This document shows, in pieces, positions 1 through 63,096 of a DNA stretch of 64,000 nt. The stretch's first letter is position 1; every line of letters begins with the position of its first letter. The translations under genes and the position numbers were made by a program. The notes under the pieces are model-generated. The model did no database searches. It was given only the letters and a program-made list of their open reading frames with translations, and was not told where the DNA came from. This DNA comes from Piezodorus guildinii (Eukaryota; Arthropoda; Insecta; Hemiptera; Pentatomidae), in NCBI GenBank assembly GCA_023052935.1, contig CM041294.1:42369736-42433735 (forward strand). Direction: 5' to 3'.

Positions 1-694
1 ATGTATTTTTTGCTTTACTACTAGAGGTGCTTTGCATAAACTATACTAAAAATTTTGGTAAAATGGATTGCATTTTTCGTTGCTGGCTCACGGAATAATT
101 GTTTATGACACCGAATCTCGTGAACATATTTTACACTAATTCAATTGTACTATCATTGCTCCAACCATACTTAATATATATGTTACTATTTAATTGATGC
201 TCTATTAGTTTTTCTCCTTGGTAGACTATTGACAGGCTTTAGTAAGCATTACGCCAAAGAGAAATCCCCAGCAACCATTTTCTAATACGAAGTCAAAACA
301 ACTACTTAATATTAATGCCTTATTTAAATACTATTACGTGTGAATGTTAATGTTTCATTTTCATATTGTCATTTTGCCAAATTGATGCTAATGTTTTATG
401 AATCACACAAGAGTGCTATCAAGCAGCAGTTTAATTTCTGCTGTATTGTTTGATATCTAGGTTAATATATATTTATATAATAAATAATGTTTATATATAA
501 AATGTCAATTAATTTTCTTCATAGATGTAATTTATTACACGATAAAAAAAAGAAACCTTACAGTGCTAGTAAACAAGTTACAAGGAAATTACTTTATATA
601 AAGATTCCAAATTAAAAAAAGTGGTAGCAAAGAATAATTGGATGACAATTCTTAATTATTATGATATGATATTAATTCTGTATTGATATCATAT
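1..694. other. AT-rich non-coding DNA, probably scrib intron
   Basis: I see no exon or recognisable element here. Because the first scrib exon in the window already encodes a middle LRR, this stretch is presumably a scrib intron. The last 62 bases or so (631-692) are repeated imperfectly at 1511-1572, on the other side of the family E repeat. Confidence 0.5.
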
Positions 695-1504
695 CTGGTG
701 CGGGATAAACTCGACTTTCATTTACCTCTGTTTTTAAAATCGATATAAGAATTTTCAAATACAGTTAGATATAAAAAGGAGTGAAACTAATAAATAATAA
801 TTAAATAGAATTTATATAGATACGTGTGTTTTATTAAAAAATGTATTATATTATTATCTACGAAAATCATGAAACATCTATATTACTCTTTTTATGTCCA
901 AAAACACAAAAATTTCATTTAAAAATATCTTTGTTCTTTTCTCCTTTAGTTGGTCATCATTTTCGATCAACTTCTATATTTAGCTGTTTTCTAGCAATCC
1001 TAATCAGATGATATTGGTAAATTTTATGAAATCTATAAAGTGAAAGATACTTTTAGAGGAAGAAAATCTGAAAATATCGGCATTTAAGCCCACTCAGACT
1101 ATTTCAATAGGAATGAAACTTTTATGACATTAAAGCCCATTAAATTTTACATCGATATAATAGCGAGTTTAATCAAAATCGTTAGAACCGCTTCGGAGAA
1201 AATCGTAAAAAGGTGCAAAATGCATGGTAGTAAGTATCTCTTCTGTTTAGCTGATGTTGATGAAAAAGTTTCTATAACATCTCGAGCGTATAGTTGTCTA
1301 AATGAGGAAATTTCAGTTTCATTCAGGACTTTTCGTTTTCGCGCTGTAGTTACCACACACACAGACCTGGTTGCGGGGATAGGCAATTTGGACTCAGGGG
1401 ACCATAAAATAAAACGTGTAATTCTGTTGAAAACTGGAATTTTAAAATTTTCGCGATCGCAATACTTTCCCTTACTGTATATTTCATATATAGGTAAGTG
1501 AAAG
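695..1504 (+). repeat. Family E interspersed repeat, copy 1
   Basis: First of five large copies of one repeat in this window (also near 4905, 6306, 13180 and 25434). It opens with ctggtgcggg followed by ctttca.ttacc and closes with gtaagtgaaag, so the ends carry the short inverted motif ctttcacttac/gtaagtgaaag. A shared internal block runs from 'atcggcatttaagccc' to 'cgatcgcaatactttccctt'. The open frames inside (1124-1501 +, 1147-1533 -) show no known domain and are not kept open in other copies, so I do not call a gene. It is probably a non-autonomous DNA element; the class is uncertain. Confidence 0.7.
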
Positions 1505-1656
1505 TGAAAAAGAATTATTGCAGGACAATTCATAATTATTATGATATGGTATTAGTACCATATTGATATGTAGACGGTTCAATCAAAAATATTCATAAAA
1601 AAAAAGTTCATAACAATTTTTTATTAAAATTTTATTTTGTAATTTATATAATTCTA

Positions 1657-2565
1657 TTGGGCTGATGCAAAATTAATGCAGGTTTTTAGTAGGTATTGTA
1701 AATACGCCATATATTTACTTTAACCATATATATTTAATCAAAATAATTTCCATCTGAATCAATGCACTTTTGCCAACGTTCAACAAGCTTTCTTATTCCA
1801 CCAGAAAAAAAATCCGAATCCCTGGACTCAATGAAATCACGAAAAGAATTTTCAATGTCGTCCTGGTTTTGAAAATTTTTCTCCCTCAAAAAGTTGTCCA
1901 GATGCCTGAAAAAGTGGAAGTCTGTAGGAGAGAGGTCAGGTGAATAAGGCGGATGTTGGAGAACTTCGTAGCCCAACTCGTGCAGTCGTCGAAGCGTTGG
2001 TTGTGCAACGTGTGGTCTGGCGTTATCGTGGAGCAGGATCGGCCCCTTCCGATTCATCAATGCTGGGCAAAGACGTTGCAATTTTTGATTCATGCTGTCA
2101 ATTTCTTGACAGTACTTGTCAGCAGTTATAGTCTCACCTCGATTGAGAAAGCTTTGACCTCAGCTGGTCGTTGTCCAGAGCAAGATGACGGCCCCGACCT
2201 TCCTTGTCTTCGAGGTCGAAATCTCCTCTGCGAAACTTCTGGAACCAACGCTGCACCGTGGACTCATTAATAGCCCCCTGACCTCACACTTCATTAATAT
2301 TACGAGCCGTTTGCGCAGCGCTGCGCCCTAATTTAAATTCGTAAAAATAAATTTGACGAAAATCGCACTTTGACATTTTCGATTCAAGACCTTTGAACAC
2401 ACTGAACAAAACGATTTTACTAAACAAATTCATGGTGAAAGAGAGGGTATTAGATAAGGTTTGTTTTGGTATAATAATGATCAATGTTAGGATTAGCTTT
2501 GTTTACACAATTGGAATTAAGATATTGCAATAGAGGAAACCTGCATTAATTTCGCATCAACCCAA
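1657..2565 (-). mobile_element. Internally deleted mariner transposon
   Basis: The element has terminal inverted repeats of about 28 bp: 1657-1684 (ttgggctgatgc...) and the matching inverted copy ending at 2565. Both ends abut TA (1655-1656 and 2566-2567), the dinucleotide target of Tc1/mariner elements. At 909 bp it is shorter than the usual mariner length of about 1.3 kb. It holds broken transposase sequence on the minus strand and lies in the presumed scrib intron. Confidence 0.88.
1734..2484 (-). pseudogene. Mariner transposase remnant
   Basis: Reading the minus strand, 2284-2484 encodes an N-terminal helix-turn-helix region (FRQIYFYEFKLGRSAAQTA) and the next frame continues with a VQRWFQKF motif. 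1734-2093 encodes the C-terminal catalytic part with HDNARPHVA and the YSPDLSPTDFHFF block that carries the last Asp of the mariner D,D34D triad, ending WQKCIDSDGNYFD. The middle of the protein, with the first catalytic Asp, is missing and the frame is broken, so it cannot make an active enzyme. The family call is firm; the subfamily is not assigned. Confidence 0.9.
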
Positions 2566-3409
2566 TATAACCAAGCATAAAACTTTAGTATTTTAATAGC
2601 TTAAATTTTTTTTTCATTATTCCGCTTTGAAATAAGGTAATTTGGACACCAAAATTATTTTTCTACTTAAACTAGAACCAGAAGTATTACTTTAAATGTG
2701 TTTTTCATGCACAAACATTTTGCAGATGCTGATCGTTTATTGTCTAGTTTGACCTAAAAAAAAATGTCATCAAAATCGGTGAGATACATTTAGGATACTA
2801 TCCATGTCAGAATGTTGAATTTGTCAGTATTCCTTTGTTATTTTTATTACAAGTCAAGGTAATTTAAAATATTTTCCCGATGACATCTCGCAGACCATTG
2901 GTCCAACCCAATGTCTAACAACAACACAGTAGTGGTTGTAACATATAACATTTATAATATATACATATACAAACTCTCGTTGGCCCAATTCGTTGTCGAG
3001 ATAAAAGCTTACTTACATTAAGCGGTACATTATTGATGTTAAGTGCCGCGGAGATATCTATCTAGGGCAAACAGTACACGGCATAATTAACTTTAAATTA
3101 TTAGCCTAATCTTAGCGTAGTCATCGTGAATGATTAAAAAACTGACCCAGGCTTCTTCCTGTAATTAAAGGGGATGAAAGATGTATCGCACTTCTTGCTG
3201 ATTCTATATTTTTTTCAAACGGGGTCGGAACTATGTGGTCCGAATAGCTAAAAAAAAAAAAAAAATAGTTTATGTGATCGTTACAGTCCTATAATTAATT
3301 ATATATGATTTAATGATTACACTTGTTGAAGGATGATACTGACCAGAAACGTGGGTGTAAGCAAGAAGGGGAGGGGAGAGAGATCGTTCTTCCTTCCAAT
3401 TTTCAACTT
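2566..3409. other. Non-coding DNA without recognised features
   Basis: AT-rich sequence with a short poly(A) run near 3250. I see no exon, RNA gene or named repeat. It ends at the target duplication of the SINE at 3422. Confidence 0.4.
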
Positions 3410-3421
3410 TATATGCATATA

Positions 3422-3701
3422 TGGGATCACTTGTTGCTGGGTGGCTAGCGTAACAGTCTCCTATGCCAAAGGTCACGGGTTCAACCCCGAAGGTGGCCCT
3501 TAGATTTTTTAATGGGAGTAAAAAATCCTTAGTTATGCCGTCCTTCGGAGGGGACGTTAAACGGTGGTCCCGAGCCTGTGCGACATCAGGTACTCGTAAA
3601 AGATCCCTATCCTAATAGGATAGACAAAATTTAGGAATCCCACTGTACCATCGTCCGATTAGCCTTAGTAGCATAAAGTGACGTTAAATAAATAAACAAA
3701 C
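3422..3701 (+). mobile_element. tRNA-derived SINE, family A copy 1
   Basis: Flanked by a perfect 12-base target duplication, tatatgcatata, at 3410-3421 and 3702-3713. The 5' part looks like a tRNA gene: an A-box-like ggtggctagcgtaacagtc, then tatgccaaaggtcacgggttc with a B-box-like ggttcaaccc. The body (pol III unit, then a conserved 'agatccctatcctaat' block) ends in gttaaataaataaac. Further copies are at 13471 (minus), 46191 (plus) and 61760 (plus). Confidence 0.88.
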
Positions 3702-3713
3702 TATATGCATATA

Positions 3714-4316
3714 AGCCGAGTTGGGAAAAATTAACTTACATTTTCCTCCCCTAACTTGGAATCCTCATACGCGACTAAAACGACAAGAAACTGCTCGCCG
3801 TTTTAGGCTACTTCAACACTTACAAGACAAACGGTCAAACCTACCTTTGAACTATAAAAGGCTCATCTACATGACTATTATAAGACCAATATGGACTTAC
3901 GGAATTGAGCTATGGGGCTCTACCAAACCATCGAATTCCTCTCGTATCCAATCCAAAATCCTTCGTAAAATCCTCAACGCTCCTTACTTTGTCACGAATA
4001 AACTCGTCCATAAAGACCTATATGTTGCTGATTTGGCCCTAACCAGATATCAATCCTTTCATGACAAATTCCATTCTCACTCTAACCCACTAGTTTTAAT
4101 CCTTTCCTCCTCTTCAATTCCTGATGATTCTCCGAGGCACCTGAAAAGGAGATGGCCCCGGGACCTTCCAGTTTAGAAAATTTTTAGTGTTTTTAATGGG
4201 AAGCTTCTCCACATGTATTTCATGTTATTGTATTATATAACTATCACATTTACTTGATGCATTTTATTTGTTAATACAGTTGTAAATATCAATAAAATTG
4301 TTTTTTAAAAAATAAA
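3714..4316 (+). mobile_element. Jockey-like LINE 3' fragment
   Basis: 3721-4176 stays open for about 151 codons and encodes the end of a Jockey-clade reverse transcriptase: LTWNPHTRLKRQ, then KRLIYMTIIRPIWTYGIELW, and a C-terminal 'ILRKILNAPYFVTN..VHKDL' block. The catalytic palm lies upstream and is absent, so this is a 5'-truncated dead copy. The 3' untranslated part contains aataaaa and an A-rich end near 4316. Its 3' UTR recurs in antisense at about 48991-49120. A SINE (3422) is inserted immediately upstream. Confidence 0.82.
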
Positions 4317-4519
4317 GATATATTTATTTTTCTCCCACTCGGTCTCTCCTACTCCCCACCTACGAAAATCCTGCCTACGCTCTTGACTCCTAAGTTTTCT
4401 TATGGCCTCTATGAATTTGTATACAAATAAAAAAAAAATTCTTAATTTAGATATAAGTATAAAGTTGGAGGCTGATAATTAACTTCACCACTATTTTGTT
4501 GGAAACATATTTTTTGGAT

Positions 4520-4830
4520 AAAAAAAATCTGTACCTCTACAGTCTATGAAGGGTCTTGGGCTCAGTACGTATCTCTCTCTATAGTTCGTACTGTTTCTAG
4601 GTCAATAGCCGTGCGATGAGGTAATTAGGTCTTGATCACGCTCAGCCGCCAGGTTTTCCCCCAATTTTTTGGGTACCCACTTTATAAAGAGGTTGGGTCT
4701 GCCCCAGGGGATCGCCCCCTACCCCCGATTGAATTAACAAAATAAATAATATTCTGCCACAGCCAGGATTCAAACCCAGGACCCGGAGAACAGTAGACTA
4801 GTGCTCTATCCACTAGTCCACGCCACTCCC
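4520..4830 (-). mobile_element. tRNA-derived SINE, family B copy 1
   Basis: On the minus strand the head reads like a tRNA: tggactagtggatagagc (A box) and ggtttgaatcc (B box). The body ends in an A-rich tail at the low-coordinate side. A perfect 11-base target duplication, attttttggat, lies at 4509-4519 and 4831-4841. A second copy is at 28627-28948, also on the minus strand. Confidence 0.87.
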
Positions 4831-4904
4831 ATTTTTTGGATCAAATAATATTAAAAAGTAAAATTGTTATGTGCAACAATCACTTAAGTTCATGCCCTAT
4901 TCAT

Positions 4905-5599
4905 CACTTAAAACATATTTTCCATTACTTTGTATATGATATAATAATTTCTAAAGTCTACAGGTTCCCAACGGTATATTATTCATCAATGTTAATATTC
5001 TTATGTTAAATACTCTTCAATAATCTTATTCATAATACCTGAACTGATATTTTTGCTCTTTACTCCTTTAGTCGGTTATCAAATTCGTTCAACTTGTATA
5101 TTTAGCCCTTTTTTATTAATGATAATAAGATGACATGTTTAATGCTTTTTAATCTACAAAATAAAACGTACTTTAGGAGAAGAATATTTAAAATATCGGC
5201 ATTCAAGCCCTGTCAGATTATTTCACTCAGATTGAAACCTACATCGTATTAAAGCCTCATTAATTTTACATCGATTTAGCGAGTTTAATCGAAATTGTCT
5301 GAACCATTTATGAGAATGTCGTAGAAGGATGCAAAATGCATGTTTTTAAGTTGCACTTCCGGTCAGCCGATTATGGTGAAAAAGTACGTGTAACATCTCT
5401 GGCGTATAGTTGTCTTATATATGAAATTTCAGTTTCGAACAACTTCTTGCTAGACTTACCAGGCACACACTTCGCGTGACTTAGGCCTTAAGCCGACCAC
5501 ATAATGGAGCAGTTATTCTATTATTTGGACTCGCAATTGAACTCGAAGGGAACCATGAACTTTCCCTTACTTTAACTTTTATAGGTAGGTAAGTGAAAG
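4905..5599 (+). repeat. Family E repeat, copy 2 (5'-truncated)
   Basis: Shares the family E interior (poly-T block, 'atcggcattcaagccctgtcag', 'gcgagtttaatcgaaatt') and the terminal aggtaagtgaaag, but lacks the ctggtgcggg start. It is more diverged than copies 3 and 4. The left boundary is approximate. Confidence 0.6.
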
Positions 5600-6305
5600 T
5601 AATTGTTTTAAGATTAAGATTTTTATTTTTCAATATTTTTTTACAAACGGCCTCTTGCCTCAAACTTTAAGTAATTGTTATTCATGATTTAGATATAGGC
5701 CATATCTGAAGGTAGTGCTCACAGTAAAAATTGTTTCAGACTGGAATTGTAAAAAAATTGAAATTTCGAACTAACGATTTTTAGTTGTACTATCCTTTTA
5801 ACATCATTTGAGGTTAGCTTTTTTCTTCGTAGCTGATGCTCTACCGACAAGACAATCCTACTCACATTTCACAGAGAGCTAGTTTTGACAAGTTCCGTCT
5901 TGTCGGTTCCCACGTGAGTTAAAACGGTAGTGACAAAATACTGTTGTAACGTGAAATACGACTTACGACAGATAAGGATTATATATGTATGTATATGTGA
6001 TTTTTTTTAAACCATTTTGTTGGCTACGCAGGTAATGTGTTGTAAGGACTAAAATTGTATAAAATACTCTCATCATCATTCGTTTTTGTTTAGTCATTAA
6101 ATATGCATAATTGCCGGAGTTAAATGTTTTTAAGAAAACCCTCATTTTAACAGTTAAGAGAATTTTAGAACACCGGAACCGGCTTGGTCTCAAAGACCAA
6201 ATTCATATCAATTAAACACATCGTATAGATATGTAATCTATATAAGTTTCATAATTTTTCACTCAGTCCCATTTGAGATATTTTCGAGAATTCATGTACA
6301 AAAGA
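5600..6305. other. Non-coding DNA between family E copies 2 and 3
   Basis: No gene or named repeat is visible. A small inverted pair, cgacaagac/gtcttgtcg, lies near 5850-5910. The minus-strand open frames here have no recognisable motif. Confidence 0.4.
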
Positions 6306-7062
6306 TCTGGTGCGGGCAACACACGACTTTCACTTACCTCCATTTTTAAAATCAATGAAAGAATTTTCAAATACAGTTAGAGATAAAAATACGTGAAATT
6401 ATTAAGGAATTAATCAAATTGAATTTATATATAAACATGTGTTTTTTTAAAAAATCAATTACATTATTTATTATCTTAAATAATCAGTAAGTTTTATCTT
6501 CTTTTCATCACTCTACAATAACTTTTAAAAGCTTGTGTATGTATGAGATGATATTTTTTCTAAAATCTTTAGCTCTCCAACGGTATATCATACATGTATA
6601 TTACTGCTCTTATGTTCAAAAACGAAAAATTGCATTAAAAAAATATTTTTTCTGTTTTTTCCTTTAGTTGGGTATCGAATTTATTCAATTTATATATTTA
6701 CCAGTTTTTCATCAGCGTTAACAAGATAATCTAGTTATTATTATTGAATCTACAAAATTAAAGGTACTTTAGGGGAAGAAAATTTAAAATATTGGCATTT
6801 AAGCCCTGTCAGACCATTTTTATCTAAATAAAATCTACATGATATTAAAGCCCATTAAATTTTACATCGATATAGCGAGTTTAATCAAAATCGTCGGAAC
6901 CGTTTTTAAGAAAATCGAAAAAAGGTGCAAAATGCATGGTATAAAGTGCCTCTTCTGGTTGGCTCATTTTGATGAAAAAAGTTTTGTCACGTCTCAGGCG
7001 TACAGTTGTCGTAAATATGAAATTTCAGTTTCATAGGACTTACGTTTCCGCCCGGGAGTTAC

Positions 7063-7093
<31 letters not shown>

Positions 7094-7216
7094 CTTTTTG
7101 CGGGACTTGGTTATTTGGACTCAGGGGACCCTAAAACGTGTATTTCCGTTGAAAACTGGAATTCGAAAATTTTCACGATCGCAATACTTCCCCTTACTAT
7201 ATATAGTAAGTGAAAG
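6306..7216 (+). repeat. Family E repeat, copy 3
   Basis: A well-preserved copy from ctggtgcgggcaacacac to gtaagtgaaag. It carries a (CA)n tract at about 7063-7090 that is expanded relative to other copies. The open frames 6839-7036 and 6969-7529 cross repeat sequence and contain no domain I know. Confidence 0.72.
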
Positions 7217-8846
7217 TAAAAAGGGCTATGTTCTCAAGATCGAAATTTTTACAGAAAGTAGTACTATGACTAAGCTATATAAAAAAAAAATAATTAAAAG
7301 TGAGTCTCTTTTCCTTTATATACTTTTATCTCGTTTTTTATTCATTTTCGAGATTTTTTTAAACAGTTTTCTCCACTATTTAGGTAATGAGTTGTGGGAA
7401 CAAATAGCAATTGAATACAAGGCATGTCCTTATCTTATTTTCAATTTTTGTTTTGATTTCGTATCTAAAAAATTACAGAAATCAGAAAGATTTTCCCATC
7501 ACATGTTTTTGCCGGCGGAGGTGACTTGAAACGGTAGCAATACTGAAAGTATTGGCCCGAAAAAAAAATTATTTGTGGTTTTATATTCAAGAAACAATAG
7601 AGAATAAGTGGACCAAAAATCACGAAAATCCAAAATGTCGAACGGCAAAATTAATGAAAATTGGATGTTTTCAAATGGATTGACCCTTATATGAATTTTC
7701 CTTGACATTATAACGTTGTATCGAAGCGCCTACCCACCGACCTAATGGACAACTACCTCCCAGAGAACGCAGCCCTAACAACCAAGCCATCAGGATTAAA
7801 TTTCAGTTAATTTCCTTTACAGAAAAATAGATTCATTCGATCATCCAAAATAATAATGAAATTAATTGGACGTCGCCTCAATGATATGAAAGGAAAAATC
7901 AACTCTAATCGGCTTTTGCAGTCCCTAAAGCTCTAAGTATTTCATCATGGATTAGGGTGTCCTATCAATTTTTCATTTACTTTTTTATGCGACATCAATC
8001 GACGATATTTGTTATTTCAATTAATTACAGTGCTACATACGAATCGTATTACTCTATTATATTCTTTCATCTCTCAGGAAACCTCAATGCTTTATCTTGA
8101 TATTTGTGATGTATTAGTAGAGGAATAAAGTTATGGAACACTAATAAATAATAAAATAAAATTGGATGTATAAATAATTGGATGTATAAAATTAAAATTG
8201 GATGTATCTAGTAAGAGAGCGGACCTTCGTTTGTTCACCATGGACCGCATCTTAGTAAATAATTAGTTGAAGACGCTAAAATACTGTAAGACAATAAAAC
8301 AAAGCAACAAAGTTCGGTGTAATTAGTTGCCTCAAGTGCACTTTTAAAAGAGGGCTTGTCAACTACGTCGTGGGTTGCCTATTTAACTTATTATAGAACT
8401 TGTTTTAAACTGAACTAAGTCTGTATTGTTGAATCCATTAAATATTCACTATGTGCTTTTCTCCGTTTATTTTCTATATTTTCACCATTAAACTGATTGC
8501 ATTGATAATTAAAGGGTACTCTGAAATTTGTATTAACTAGGATTCTTTACATTGCCTAATCCAGCCTCTGTTTATTAGTATCCAGGATATTTAGATTTTT
8601 GTGCCAGAAACAATTCTCAGTATCTTGCCAACTTCAAAATTCATCATATCTTTCGAAATATCCGTTTATTGCTGATAATAAAAGAGTATTTTCCTCTTCT
8701 ATTTTGATAACTCAAAGAACGAATTTTACTATTTTTAAGCATTATTGAACTACAATGTATGAACAAAATAATAATTATTATTATCAATTATATCTTATAG
8801 AGATATGTATTCATGATTATTAATTATATCTTATCTTATTTACAGG
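7217..8846. other. Presumed scrib intron upstream of the first visible exon
   Basis: AT-rich, no exon recognised. A short tandem repeat of 'attggatgtat' lies at about 8160-8210. The segment ends in the acceptor ttatttacag just before the first scrib exon of the window. Confidence 0.45.
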
Positions 8847-60822
<51,976 letters not shown>

Positions 60823-62010
60823 GTATGTTACACCTGCTTGCATTTCATTTATATTAATTTAATTGAAAGGTCATTGCTTCTCATTTTTTTTTCCGAATTT
60901 AAATTGTTAATATTTGAAAAAAAAAAAAATATAAAATAAATTAGCTTTACTTTAATTCTCAATGTCTTTATTTTGTTATACACTTGCGGAAAGGACTGTT
61001 TACATGATTTAATTTTGGTATTTTAATGAAATATATATCATGAGTAGTTTTTCTTTTACTAGAGAATATAATAATTTAACTTTTTTTTAAATAGTTCTTA
61101 TCATTATTGACTCTGTTGTCACATAGTTAAAAAAAAAAAAACTATTATGATTGATTATTTTAATTTTTATAACAACTTAGCATATTTCTCTTTTTATTAT
61201 CTATTTCATTTTTAAAAACATTGACACCTTTTAAGGTTAAAAAAAAGTTGTATTTACAAAAACACTGGTCTTTTAAAATACTTCATTATATCATATAACT
61301 CTTACGATTCATTTTTGTATTTCTAAATTCAAGGAAAACATATCGCAATAATTCAGGTGCATTGATTCTATGGACATTACGTCAGTTCCAATTTAAATTA
61401 AAATATAATTTTATGGTTATATTTATATCTCTAATAATTGTTTAACATTACATCACTTAAGAATATTGGAAGTACAAGTAAGTTTTGAAGGATTTCATTT
61501 GTAAAAGTTATAAGGGCTTTAATATGTAAAACTGGTGACAAATTATTCTGAATTATTTCTTTCTGGCAGTATAGTAATTCTACATCGAAAAAACAACTTT
61601 GTGAAAAAGCCCAGAACCAACCCATTTTAGTATAAAAAGAATTGCTGTTCAGACAAATTATTAGTCATTGATCACAAGTGCAAGCCAAATGGAGCAATAT
61701 AGAGGATATTTCCTTCAAATGTTGCACAACCAAAATCTAAGCAAGGATTTTGATCCATGAATTTAGGCTTTACCATTAGAATGGGTAGACCCCTGTGTCA
61801 GATCCTGCATTCAAGTCCAGCTGTGGCAGGATAATTATTCATTCTTTTATATTAGTCATTTGGATCCAGGTTTCAGGTGAATCTTCTGAGGCTGCCAGTA
61901 AAAGTAATCACTTGCTGAAGGAGTAACCATAACCCTCACTTGACTATAAATATTTAAAGATCCCTATCCTAATAAAATTTAGAACTCCCACTGTAGCATC
62001 ATCCAATAAG

Positions 62011-62026
62011 CCACAGTAACATATAA
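62011..62026. repeat. Target-site duplication of the LINE at 62027, left copy
   Basis: ccacagtaacatataa, identical to 63081-63096; part of the SINE family A tail. Confidence 0.93.
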
Positions 62027-63080
62027 CAATAATAATAAGCCTAAGCCCCCGAGATCAGCCTTAACACAATCCTCCCATCGACGCTTCGGCCTACCTTTCG
62101 GACGCCTACCAGTCGGATCAGCGAATACCAACTTTCTCAGGATCCACTCCTCACCGAGCCCAACAACTTCACTCGCCCATTTGAGTCTACCAACTCAATT
62201 ATATTGACAGGATACAAGTTCTGCAACTCCGCGTTGTGCAACCTTCTAAACTCCCCAGTGGCCTCATCTTTCTTCGGACCAAATATTTTACGCAGAACCT
62301 TATTTTCGAAAACCTTAAGCCGTTGTTCATCCTTCAAAGTAAGCGGCCACGTTTCACATCCGTAAAGAACCGTCAGAAGAATAATAGTTTTATAAATTCT
62401 AATCTTAGGTTTTTGATAGAAGCCGTGAGCTAAGTAACTTAGCAACTGAATAATAACACGCGTTTCCCACCTTTAACCGGGACTTTATTTCTTCCTGGAT
62501 TTCATTTTTTCTTGTTATCATTGAACCTAAGTACTTGAATTTCTTTACGTGTTCAAAAGTATGCCCTGACATATCAATATCACCAAGATCGCCACCGTTT
62601 CTGCTACTAATCATATATTTTGTCTTATCGGTATTTAATTCAAGTCCTATTTCTTTACCAGTTTTTATTAACACACTTGTATTTAGTTGTATGGTTTCCT
62701 TGTCTTTACCTAGCAGTACCAAATCATCGGCATACCCCGAAACCGGAATCTTGTCACCCATATTTAAACCTTTCTCGGTACACATCACCTTTTCTATGAC
62801 ATATTCTAAAGCTGTATTAAATAAAACAGGTGAAAGGGAGTCACCCTGTTTCAAACCCGATCGCAGCTCAAATTTCTCGGAGTAATTATGATCGATTCTA
62901 ACTTTATGGAATGTTTCCGACAAATACATCTGTACTAGGTTTACTAACTTTCTAGGTATTCCCTGTTCAATCATGATGTTATACAGCTTCTGACAGTCTA
63001 TTGAATCATAAGCCTTTTTAAAATCGATGTAAAGTTGATGGACTACATCGTTGTATTCCAATTTTTTCTCTAATATTTGA
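62027..63080 (-). mobile_element. 5'-truncated RTE-like LINE inserted in a SINE
   Basis: 1054 bp between perfect 16-base duplications. The 3' end on the minus strand is ttattattattg, a short trinucleotide repeat instead of poly(A). It starts inside the reverse transcriptase. The plus-strand open frames in this interval are shadows. Confidence 0.92.
62060..63080 (-). pseudogene. RTE-like reverse transcriptase C-terminal half, frameshifted
   Basis: Minus strand: LYIDFKKAYDSIDCQKLYNI, GLKQGDSLSPVLFN and the catalytic SGYADDLVLLG; after a shift near 62430, YKTIILLTVLYGCETWPLTL and KVLRKIFGPKKDEATGEFRR; after another shift near 62180 the end RRWEDCVKADLG. The first half of the protein, including the endonuclease, is missing, and the two frameshifts make it a dead copy. 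It differs clearly from the LINEs at 18757 and 39534. Confidence 0.88.
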
Positions 63081-63096
63081 CCACAGTAACATATAA
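63081..63096. repeat. Target-site duplication of the LINE at 62027, right copy
   Basis: ccacagtaacatataa, identical to 62011-62026. Confidence 0.93.

Noticed and set aside
1124..1533. Overlapping open frames on both strands
   Set aside because: They lie in family E repeat sequence and are not preserved in the other four copies.
6839..7529. Open frames of 65 and 186 codons
   Set aside because: Inside or across family E copy 3, low complexity, no domain.
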